DNA from: Neocallimastix lanati (nom. inval.)
Lineage: Eukaryota; Neocallimastigomycota; Neocallimastigomycetes; Neocallimastigales; Neocallimastigaceae
Direction: 5' to 3'
Length of the DNA stretch: 22,500 bases
Assembly: GCA_016946835.1 (NCBI GenBank)
Contig: JACVTC010000030.1
Span: 770,001-792,500, forward strand
Both the position numbers and the translations under genes were made by a program. Positions 16,501 to 22,500 of the stretch are shown here, one piece after another. The notes beneath the pieces were generated by a model that saw only the letters and a list, made by a program, of their open reading frames with translations, was not told the origin of the DNA and did not search any database. Each line of letters starts with the position of its first letter. Within the stretch, counting starts at the first letter, position 1.

Positions 16501-17622
16501 CTTTATTATGCTCCCTTACTTGGTTCAAATAAAAAGAATACTGAAAAAGCTCAAACTGCTTTTAATCGAGGTTTGTACTGGAGTTTCGGGTTTAAAAATA
16601 AAACCTCCAATACTTCAATTTACAATATGTCTAAGGAACTTTCTATACCTCCTATAGCTAGTTTTTGTGCTAAGGCGATGATTCGATGCTTTAAAAAGTG
16701 GAAAGATTCTTCTTGTATTATCTCTCATTTAGTCAAAAATATACCTACACTTTCTCACTATTCATGGACGAAAAAAGCACGGAGTTTAGCAGTACACAAG
16801 CACAGTAATAAACTTCCTGGAGAAATAAGGAAGTTTTACTGGGAAAATATTCATTATTCAAGCACTCCTGCGATCAGATCTACAAAATACAAGAAATTTA
16901 AATTTGGTTTTAAAAAATTTATTCATCGTCTATCACTTAAATATTCACAATTTTCTCTTGGATTTTTTTGGATTGGACGAATTAAATGTGGATTCAAATT
17001 TGATGTAAAAACGTATGTTAAAAGTAATCTAGTATCAGAAAATTGCCCAACATACTGCCCTTGTTGTGGTGAGAGTAACAGCATACCTAGTTTTACACAC
17101 TGGATACTTTTATGTCCTAAATTTGAAGAATTTAGGCAACATTTCATTCCCTTTGTTGATGAAATTTTTATTAATTTTTCTCTAATTGTTCATGAGAAAT
17201 CATTGAACATTCCTGATGATAAAGAGGAAGATTTTGATGATAATATCAATTTTTACGTGCTGTGTCTCCTTCTTGGCGGAAATGCAGTATTTGAAATCTT
17301 AAAGATCGGCTCGGGGGAAAGAAGGCGATATATTAATAATATTTTTCAATCACCTTCGAACGAGTCTTCTTTCCCGATTTCATATTTTGTGGGGCTTGCG
17401 GAATTCCTTACTAACGTTATGCCTATTGTGATTGGTGATTTTTACACCATGATCGATTTGTATAGTGTTAGACCTACCGTTGTCAAGAGCGTCGACGTCG
17501 TAACGATAAGGCAAAGAAGAAATTCTGATACAGATTCGAATGATAATTTTCATCCACATGGAGTTATCTTCGATGAATGGGAAGAGTTAGAGGCCTTTTC
17601 GTCCTCGAAGCTCATAACGTAG
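13537..17622 (+). CDS. LINE polyprotein: RRM-like domain, APE endonuclease, reverse transcriptase, CCHC zinc motif
   Basis: 1361 residues, uninterrupted, starting at an ATG after a T-rich leader. Residues about 17-96 fit a beta-alpha-beta-beta-alpha-beta pattern (KFVLIFIHDL; helix to SKKI; VVHGIVKKH; YFILRVNY; helix to ITKHL; VKRIKWKIT), i.e. RRM-like. The endonuclease at about 138-355 shows SWNING (N144), QEVG (E172), GDFN (D282, N284), CIDFIVVN (D323) and SDHLPL (D349, H350). The reverse transcriptase at about 560-900 shows NKAPGPDG 615-622, YRGISL from 693, motif A FLDLKKAYDS (D764), VRQGCPLSP from 821 and FADD 860-863 (D862, D863). A zinc motif C1174-x2-C1177, H1188, C1193 lies in CPCC...HWILLCP. 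All expected catalytic residues are present. No RNase H and no separate ORF1 is seen. The acidic, CpG-richer C-terminal tail is also found in a decayed relative at 18212-18393. Confidence 0.95.
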   Translation: MSTIRRGLRLYGPDHDKFVLIFIHDLESWTESRLWEFLSKKISNCNEVVHGIVKKHYINMENYFILRVNYNNCTDYLKVIYLITKHLPVKRIKWKITSRIRTFSNVNHNRTRYYSEPSIPISESLLYANPFSNTKYFNLCISWNINGWNSEKRDGLTNFNSIFNPICICLQEVGNSSFLNSFSNSYPFLNHYRTVLRRADKKIPGMRGLYIGVHSSCQFTNDDFEYRYILSVNIFSFWGVRCSLGNIYIPSKKHKDSREKAETDFANWLKNHQNNPSAIVGDFNMTKQQLKDLILRISPQWFVMDMVGHQFTWSNGGKNSCIDFIVVNDKLRNYLNIASVCYSFNDVSDHLPLILSCKKISPDGFVTPPRDKQIKWSNRICRDKREAIFSHNKFTCLLDEFEHNDNLDSNTMVKKLLDTANKIGDDIQARVPTNLQGSAFHCPAYIKKLSHEKHLFYKRIKNFKLSNDLSNLQEFCDLSKEYRVLSDYIISIKRNIRNIRFKYLIHSIGECFLKNDAQRGWSGLKKISKPSYSSSQSPVYIKDKEGNVLVSQEDQLNRFAEHYEELASDITGHSLNENYWKRILNNSSTPQVSWDINQPISMSEIHSTVLSMKNNKAPGPDGIPTEFFKAFFNSESRNSSQDDSNQEVTYSDCAKCLLLLFNKIWDGDFPNEWNSASIVSIPKKGDLSDCNNYRGISLINVGLKILSKIVTKRISDYAFSNGIIRPEQFGFRNKEECISLFVSIREICQRRKFKDKFTFLAFLDLKKAYDSVPIYNILTKLDNLGIRGKCLQFITNLYLTSKARANFNGKLSKEFPIHRGVRQGCPLSPILFNIFINDIFDKCKRYGVITEKKKCCGGLFADDIVFLAPTKSSLKNLLNIAHDWGIKNEMTFGINKCATLVVKPKNFIPSRHYENPTFRLGMNYIPSTNQYTYLGIPFNESLDLKPIIAKMNSKINYTVNSFFSFLTNRNVPFYFKTRILVSFVLSSVLYYAPLLGSNKKNTEKAQTAFNRGLYWSFGFKNKTSNTSIYNMSKELSIPPIASFCAKAMIRCFKKWKDSSCIISHLVKNIPTLSHYSWTKKARSLAVHKHSNKLPGEIRKFYWENIHYSSTPAIRSTKYKKFKFGFKKFIHRLSLKYSQFSLGFFWIGRIKCGFKFDVKTYVKSNLVSENCPTYCPCCGESNSIPSFTHWILLCPKFEEFRQHFIPFVDEIFINFSLIVHEKSLNIPDDKEEDFDDNINFYVLCLLLGGNAVFEILKIGSGERRRYINNIFQSPSNESSFPISYFVGLAEFLTNVMPIVIGDFYTMIDLYSVRPTVVKSVDVVTIRQRRNSDTDSNDNFHPHGVIFDEWEELEAFSSSKLIT
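17485..17502 (+). other. CpG-rich block near the LINE ORF end, conserved in a decayed relative
   Basis: AAGAGCGTCGACGTCGTA contains four CpGs and the palindromes GTCGAC and GACGTC in a genome where such sequence is rare. The identical 18 bases occur at 18313-18330 in an otherwise decayed copy. They encode KSVDVV of the C-terminal tail. Conservation could be at the protein level or reflect a nucleic-acid signal. Confidence 0.6.
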
Positions 17623-17643
17623 TTTTTTAATATTTATATAAAA

Positions 17644-17673
17644 AAATTTCATGTATTTAAATTTCATGTATTT
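17644..17673 (+). repeat. Exact 15-bp tandem repeat in the LINE 3' UTR
   Basis: AAATTTCATGTATTT occurs twice head to tail, 22 bases after the ORF stop. Short tandem repeats in the 3' UTR occur in several LINE clades and can be part of the template recognised by the reverse transcriptase. That role is inference here. Confidence 0.8.
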
Positions 17674-17693
17674 TTTAAAAAAAAATATTATTA

Positions 17694-17711
17694 AATAAAG
17701 TTTATTCCTAG

Positions 17712-17747
<36 letters not shown>
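17694..17747 (+). terminator. Polyadenylation signal and poly(A) tail of the LINE
   Basis: AATAAA at 17694-17699 is followed 15 bases later by 33 A (17715-17747), which ends exactly at the right target-site duplication. This marks reverse transcription from a polyadenylated RNA. Confidence 0.85.
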
Positions 17748-17749
<2 letters not shown>

Positions 17750-17758
17750 TAAACTACA
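17748..17758. repeat. Target-site duplication, right copy
   Basis: TGTAAACTACA matches 12793-12803 exactly and directly abuts the poly(A) tail. Confidence 0.9.
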
Positions 17759-17847
17759 AATAAAAATAATATAATTTTATAAATAACACTAATAATTAAT
17801 AAACATGTATAATTAATTATAATACTAGTTAATTTTGTATATATATA

Positions 17848-17883
<36 letters not shown>

Positions 17884-17906
17884 GAAACAAATACAACAAT
17901 AATAAT
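17759..17906. other. AT-rich spacer with a (TTA)n run
   Basis: Pre-insertion flank of the LINE. (TTA)n lies near 17851-17880. No gene is seen. It directly follows, in the minus-strand sense, the stop of the gene fragment at 17907. Confidence 0.5.
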
Positions 17907-18218
17907 TTAATTGAAATTGTAATAATCTGTTACATCCTTAAAGAAATATTCCCATTTACAAAGTGCTTGTTTAAAGTATTTTGGGAAATCTAAGCATACT
18001 GAATAGAAAAATAATATATAGCAGCCGATATTTGACAGTGCCCAAAACAATGAATGTGGAAATTCTAAAAATAAGAAGGCAAATAAGGCTAATATAAACT
18101 TTGAAAGAATAAAGAGAATTGAAAAAGTATTTCTTATTAAAATTGGAACCTTGGTTATATATGAAATAATGACAGAAGTGGCGAATAATGGAAAACTATC
18201 TGTTCCAAAAAATTGTGG
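17907..18218 (-). pseudogene. C-terminal fragment of an unrecognised membrane protein
   Basis: On the minus strand a frame stays open for about 100 codons from near 18206 to the TAA at 17907-17909, in DNA where random frames close quickly. It has no start codon. The translation has a hydrophobic segment (FSILFILSKFILALFAFLFL), a loop EFPHSLFWALSNIG, a second hydrophobic segment (CYILFFYSVCL) and an amphipathic tail with DFPKYFKQALCKWEYFF ending DVTDYYNFN. The pattern is that of the end of a polytopic membrane protein. It abuts the LINE relic that starts at 18212, so the upstream part of the gene seems to have been removed or displaced. A GGAACAG acceptor-like site near 18200 means this could also be a last exon. 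I do not recognise the family. Confidence 0.55.
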
Positions 18219-18393
18219 GCTTTGCGGAATTCTTAACTAACGCAATACCTATGACAAGTAAATTCGTTTGAGCAATTTATTTGATCGGTATTCCAAAATA
18301 CCAAACTTAACCAAGAGCGTCGACGTCGTACTGATAAGGCATAATGATAATGCAAGGGTTGTATTTCATCAATTCAATCTTCTTAGTCATTAA
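18212..18393 (+). pseudogene. Decayed 3' end of a LINE ORF related to the element at 12804-17747
   Basis: GTGGGCTTTGCGGAATTC... at 18215-18242 matches the intact element at 17389-17416 with few differences (protein GFAEFLTNAIP against GLAEFLTNVMP). After an interval of nearly the same length (71 against 69 bases), 18313-18330 is identical to 17485-17502, followed by GATAAGGCA in both. The frame then runs NDNARVVFHQFN to a TAA at 18391-18393, parallel to HGVIFDEWEE of the intact ORF. In-frame stops between these blocks show it is dead. No poly(A) tail follows. Confidence 0.85.
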
Positions 18394-18615
18394 ATACTTT
18401 ATGATATTCAGTATAAATAATCTACTGAAAAAAGTGTTAAATCATATTATTTTTCAATCATTCAACAAACTACTAATTATTGAAATTATTTACTCCAAAA
18501 AGGTATAAAATTATTGCAATTCTCATTATACTCAAGACTTTATAATAAAAACTGACTTTTTATTTTTTATTTTTTTTTTAGTTTATTATTATTATTTTAT
18601 TATTATTATTATTAT

Positions 18616-18678
<63 letters not shown>

Positions 18679-18698
18679 TTACTTTCTTTATTACTATT
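18394..18698. other. AT-rich spacer between two LINE relics, with a 55-base poly(T)
   Basis: No coding frame. (TTA)n at about 18585-18617 runs into 55 T at 18618-18672. A T-rich leader also precedes the ORF of the intact LINE, so part of this may be the decayed 5' UTR of the relic that follows. Confidence 0.5.
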
Positions 18699-18971
18699 AT
18701 GGAAATCCAATATATAAAAAATAAAATTTTCATTCTAAGAGGTTCAAGGTGCCACGATATTCCGCTGAAGAATACGAAACTAGTCTTTATCCGCGGACTT
18801 CGATCATGACCAGAAATCAAAATGAGATGACATTTAAGGAAAATTCTGAAAGAATTAAATATTAAGGTTTTATCAGTTAAACGTACTGCTAATTTTAACG
18901 ATGTATTCTTTAAAATTAAAATAGAAGGTAATTACGAAGAAATTTTATCTATTATTAAATATTTAATAATT
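18699..18971 (+). pseudogene. Decayed 5' end of a LINE ORF (RRM-like N-terminal domain)
   Basis: From the ATG at 18699 one frame runs for about 85 codons with two internal TGA stops. Its product parallels the N-terminus of the intact LINE: KLVFIRGL against KFVLIFIHDL, a helical stretch ending RKILKEL against FLSKKI, KVLSVKR against VVHGIVKK, DVFFKIKIEG against NYFILRVNY, and NYEEILSIIKYL against CTDYLKVIYLITKHL. Nucleotide identity is low, so this is an older or different lineage. The match ends where an (AAT)n array begins at about 18988. Confidence 0.72.
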
Positions 18972-18986
18972 TACCACGTGTTTCAT

Positions 18987-19611
<625 letters not shown>

Positions 19612-19802
19612 TGTCAAAAATTAAAGAAAAATTAATATTTGCTTAAATTTTCTTAAAACTTATTTTTTAGTAATGAAATTTAGGAATTAAAAAAAATTAA
19701 TTTTATTTATTTTTTATTAAAATAAATAGTCGTTATAAATAATTAAATATGGCTACGATTTTATAAATCGGGAAAAATAAAAATGATTATAAGTTTTTTA
19801 TC

Positions 19803-19836
19803 AAAAATTGTTAACGCTAATCGCTTAACAATTTTT
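19803..19836 (-). other. Perfect 12-bp hairpin in the LTR, downstream of its TATA box
   Basis: AAAAATTGTTAA and TTAACAATTTTT flank CGCTAATCGC. On the minus strand it begins 11 bases after the TATA box, so it would overlap the expected transcription start or form the first structure of the RNA. Confidence 0.6.
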
Positions 19837-19847
19837 TTCGTTTTCTT

Positions 19848-19856
19848 CTTTTTATA
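19848..19856 (-). promoter_or_regulatory. TATA box of the LTR promoter (TATAAAAAG)
   Basis: TATAAAAAG on the minus strand, within the LTR and oriented toward the LTR's outer end, as expected for a 5' LTR promoter that is duplicated in the 3' LTR. In AT-rich DNA the motif alone is weak evidence; its position supports it. Confidence 0.4.
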
Positions 19857-20142
19857 CTGACAATTTCACTAAATTTATAAGTTATTAAAATTAAAATTAA
19901 ATTTAAAAGTTTATTGTATATAGTAGATTATTATTTTCAATTCTGCTAAATGATTTTTTAATTTGTTTATTCAACTATTCATTAACTAAACTAAAATTTA
20001 TTTAAACAATTACTATTGATTCACTTATATAATTAAATATTAAGTTAAAACTATTAATTAATTTTTCATTAAATTTTAAAAATTTAATTAATCCAATAAT
20101 GGATTAATTTAATCACAGTACAAGTATCGTCAGTTCTTGACA

Positions 20143-20156
20143 CTGCCTCCTCCAGG
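20143..20156 (-). other. Polypurine tract of the Ty3/gypsy element
   Basis: CCTGGAGGAGGCAG on the minus strand, immediately 5' of the LTR TGTCA end and just after the pol stop at 20159-20161. This is the usual site of plus-strand priming in chromoviruses. Confidence 0.75.
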
Positions 20157-20158
20157 AA

Positions 20159-22500
20159 CCATTACTCCGGATGGTTAACAGTGGCACAAAATTTATCATA
20201 AACGAACCTTTGATATCCGGCTAATACCGGGTCGTAATACTTGTCCTTATCAATAATATCTGCATCGACCCAATCTTGGGAATTATTCCTTCTAAGAACC
20301 AAGTATTGGTAGTTTCCCTTATACTTTCTTGAGCTAAGAATTCTAATTATTTTTGATGGTCGGTCCTTGGACGTGGAAGAAAATTCCGTGGGGTTATGAC
20401 TTCTTTTATAGTACGGTTCTAATTCACTAACATGAAATATAGGGTACATATTCGGAAATGGTGAGCTAAAAAGGTCCAAGCGAAAATTATTTTGTTCTGG
20501 GTAAACTCCAGTGATTTTAAAAGGACCATAACGTTACGTTTGTAATTTATAAAATGGGAGTGGGTTGAAGCTGGCAGGTTTTTTCAACCAGACTAGATCA
20601 CAAAGTTGGTACTGGACCGGAGGGTTAGCAAGTTTCTTATCCTTAGCATTTAAGTAGTTTTCTTTTTGAATAGCTAGTATATGTTTTAGGTTAGCCAGAT
20701 TGTGGGCAAAACTATCAATATGGGGTGCTGCACCAAGTGAATGTACTAAGTCGGCGGTTTGAGGATTAGCGTACAGCTGATAATTGTATAAAGCTAGGAA
20801 TGGAGCTTGGCCAGTAGAAGCATGGATCGAATTATTGTAACAAAATTCAGCTAGGTATAACCACTTGATCCAAGACTCATTATCAAAATTTTCTAAAAAA
20901 CAACGAAGGTATTGTTCCACATAAGCATTGGCTCGTTCAACCTGGCCAATAGTATGGTGGTGGTTAGTAGTAGCAAGTCTGTGGTCTACTCCTAAGAATT
21001 TCATTGTTTTCTTCCAGAACTTGCTGGTAAATTGGACTCCGCGGTCAGTAGTAATAATTAGTGGTAATCCATGTAACTTAAAAATATTTTGGAGGTATGC
21101 AGAGGCAGTTTCAGCTGCGGTTGGAATGTGATTAAATCCAACCAGGTGCACCATCTTAGTTAAGACGTCACAAACCACCATAATGCATCCGCGGTGGGAA
21201 CGTTCCATAGAGTTTTCGTTTAGTTTTGGTTTAGAAGGTAAAGCTGTAATGAAGTCAATTTGTACCTGTTGCCATGAAAGTTCTGGTATGGGTAGTCTAA
21301 CCATTTTTCCATAAGGTTTGTGTCGAGAATCCTTCATTTTGGCACAAATTTCACAGGATTGTACATAATCTGTCACATCTTTTTTCAAGTTTGGCCAGGT
21401 ATACCAGCGGCGTATTAATTCATAAGTTCTCTTGATACCTAGATGACCAGCTGTTTCGTCATCATGATTAAGTTTCATGATGGTTTTTCTTATGTTAGGG
21501 GGGAAATATACCTTCCCTTCCCTCTCTAAGATAATTCCATCCTCGAGGGACCAGTTGTCCATGAAAGATTTATCCTTAGCTGCAAGTTTGGTTAAGATTT
21601 CTTGGGCCAGAGCATCTTGCAAATAACCCTGTTTAATGCCGTCAACAAAAAAAGATTTCTGGAATGTAATCAAACAGGCATCGTTCGAAGGGTTATCGAA
21701 ACCTTGAAATTTTTCGGGTGAAATGATAGGGCATTCATCCAAGTTCTGGCTGGCAAGTACCTCGTGGTCGACTCTACGGAAAGTTGGTCAGCTTTACCAT
21801 TCGATTTACCAGGTCTGTAGATGATGGTAAAGTCAAAAGCAGATAGGAATTCCTGCCAACGAGCCTGGCGTTGGGTAAGTAGTTGTGGTTATAAGCACTT
21901 TTTAGTTCGAGTTTGCTAAAAATTTTCGAACCTCTCATAGCTTCGAAAACAACAGTGATTAAAGGGAGTGGGTATGAGTTCCGTAGGGTTTGTTGGTTTA
22001 ACTTCCTATAGTCGATACATAGGCGGAGCTCCCCATTCTTCTTTCTTTGGAATAGCACTGGATGTGCGGCAGGAGAGATGGATCTTCTTATAAATCCATT
22101 TGCCAAGTTGTCCTTGAGGTATTTCTGAATTTCTTCATCCTCTTCCTTGGACGTGGGATATATTGGACCATAAAAGAAAGTGGCACCTTCCTTCAATTCT
22201 ATTGCACAATCGTAAGGTCTATGCTTAAAAAAAAGTATTTGCTAATTTTTCGTTAAATGCCTCAATCCAAGCAGAGTAATATTTCTTTACTAATTCTTCG
22301 GTAGTTAATTCTAAATCTTCTTGGGGCATTGATCCTTTAGTAGTAACAGTGATATTAAGAACACAGCGATGTCTTGAACTTCTCCTATAGGGTTGTCTTG
22401 CCCGTTGTGGTCTGGGAAGATTGTCTCTGGCTGAAACGGTGCCTAGGGTATTTCCGTAGTGTCGTCGTTCTATTTCTGGCTTAGAGATTTTATCAGTGGC
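20159..22500 (-). pseudogene. Broken Ty3/gypsy pol: RT (truncated), RNase H tail, integrase, chromodomain-like tail
   Basis: From the right edge: a linker (ELVKKYYSAWIEAFNEKLANT), a frameshift in an eight-base homopolymer at 22227-22234, then RT from KHRPYDCAIELKEGA through CIDYRKLN and YPLPL to KLELKSAYN near 21893. There the sequence jumps to the end of RNase H ([31 protein letters not shown]), so the YxDD motif and the RNase H core are missing. A second frameshift at about 21773-21787 leads into integrase (21742-20537): zinc residues H93, H100, C130, C133 and catalytic D163, D233, E269, counted from the codon at 21742. A TAA at 20534-20536 precedes RYGPFKITGVY, FHVSELEPYY and a diverged chromodomain (KIIRILSSRKYKGNYQYLV, DWVDADII). 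The first RT aspartate is glutamate (21905-21907). Confidence 0.9.

Larger units (their letters stand above)
12804..17747 (+). mobile_element. Apparently full-length single-ORF non-LTR retrotransposon (LINE)
   Basis: The 4.94-kb element is defined by an exact target-site duplication, a 733-base 5' UTR, one intact ORF (13537-17622), a short 3' UTR with an AATAAA signal and a terminal run of 33 A. It has APE-type endonuclease, reverse transcriptase and a terminal zinc motif but no LTR, which is diagnostic of LINEs mobilised by target-primed reverse transcription. The uninterrupted ORF and exact duplication indicate a fairly recent, full-length insertion. The combination EN-RT-Cys/His without RNase H recalls dictyostelid TRE-type and some early-fungal LINEs. 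I cannot assign a clade. Confidence 0.92.
19612..20142 (-). repeat. Putative 3' LTR of the Ty3/gypsy element (531 bp)
   Basis: The inner boundary is well supported: on the minus strand a polypurine tract is followed directly by TGTCA (forward TGACA at 20138-20142). The outer boundary is chosen at forward TGTCA (19612-19616), which gives TGTCA...TGACA inverted ends. Another end is possible because the second LTR is outside the window. Inside are a TATAAAAAG box, a 12-bp perfect hairpin, and a 6-bp inverted repeat CGATTT-TAT-AAATCG (19756-19770). Confidence 0.6.
19612..22500 (-). mobile_element. Defective Ty3/gypsy chromovirus, 3' part, running off the right edge
   Basis: On the minus strand the order is linker before reverse transcriptase, reverse transcriptase, RNase H tail, integrase, GPF module, chromodomain-like tail, polypurine tract and LTR: the Ty3/gypsy order (RT-RH-IN). 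The region is far richer in GC than the flanking DNA. gag, protease and the 5' LTR would lie beyond 22500. An internal deletion, two frameshifts and a stop show that the copy is dead. Confidence 0.88.

Overview
This is an extremely AT-rich eukaryotic chromosome segment. The non-coding DNA is almost pure A/T with long homopolymers and (AAT)n, (AAAT)n, 7-bp and 8-bp arrays, while coding islands stand out by higher GC. Genes carry GT-AG introns. This composition fits an anaerobic gut fungus (Neocallimastigomycota) or a dictyostelid amoeba. I lean to the fungus because of the fungal-looking cystathionine beta-synthase, its mixed CTT/TTA leucine and TCT/AGT/TCC serine codons, and the ten-exon RasGEF. 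This is inference and I would not name a genus.

Layout: (1) 547-5851, the 3' ten exons of a Ras/Rap guanine-nucleotide exchange factor gene whose start lies left of the window; several introns are swollen by microsatellites. (2) 5852-9957, gene-free DNA with strong inverted repeats and tandem arrays. (3) 9958-11554, a complete two-exon cystathionine beta-synthase gene. (4) 11555-12792, AT-rich spacer with one possible 48-residue ORF. (5) 12804-17747, an apparently full-length non-LTR retrotransposon (LINE) bounded by an 11-13 bp target-site duplication, with a structured 5' UTR, one intact 1361-residue ORF (RRM-like domain, APE endonuclease, reverse transcriptase, CCHC zinc motif), a tandem 3' UTR repeat and a poly(A) tail. 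(6) 17907-18971, a graveyard: the C-terminal piece of an unrecognised membrane protein on the minus strand, then the decayed 3' end and the decayed 5' end of LINEs related to the intact one. (7) about 19612-22500, the downstream part of a minus-strand Ty3/gypsy chromovirus with its 3' LTR, disabled by an internal deletion, two frameshifts and a stop, and running off the right edge.

The two host genes are unrelated in function (small-GTPase signalling; transsulfuration). The right half is a cluster of transposable elements of different ages. The most unusual items are the single-ORF LINE with a predicted RNA-binding fold fused in front of its endonuclease, its long 5' UTR hairpin, and a CpG-rich 18-base block near its 3' end that an otherwise decayed relative has kept intact.
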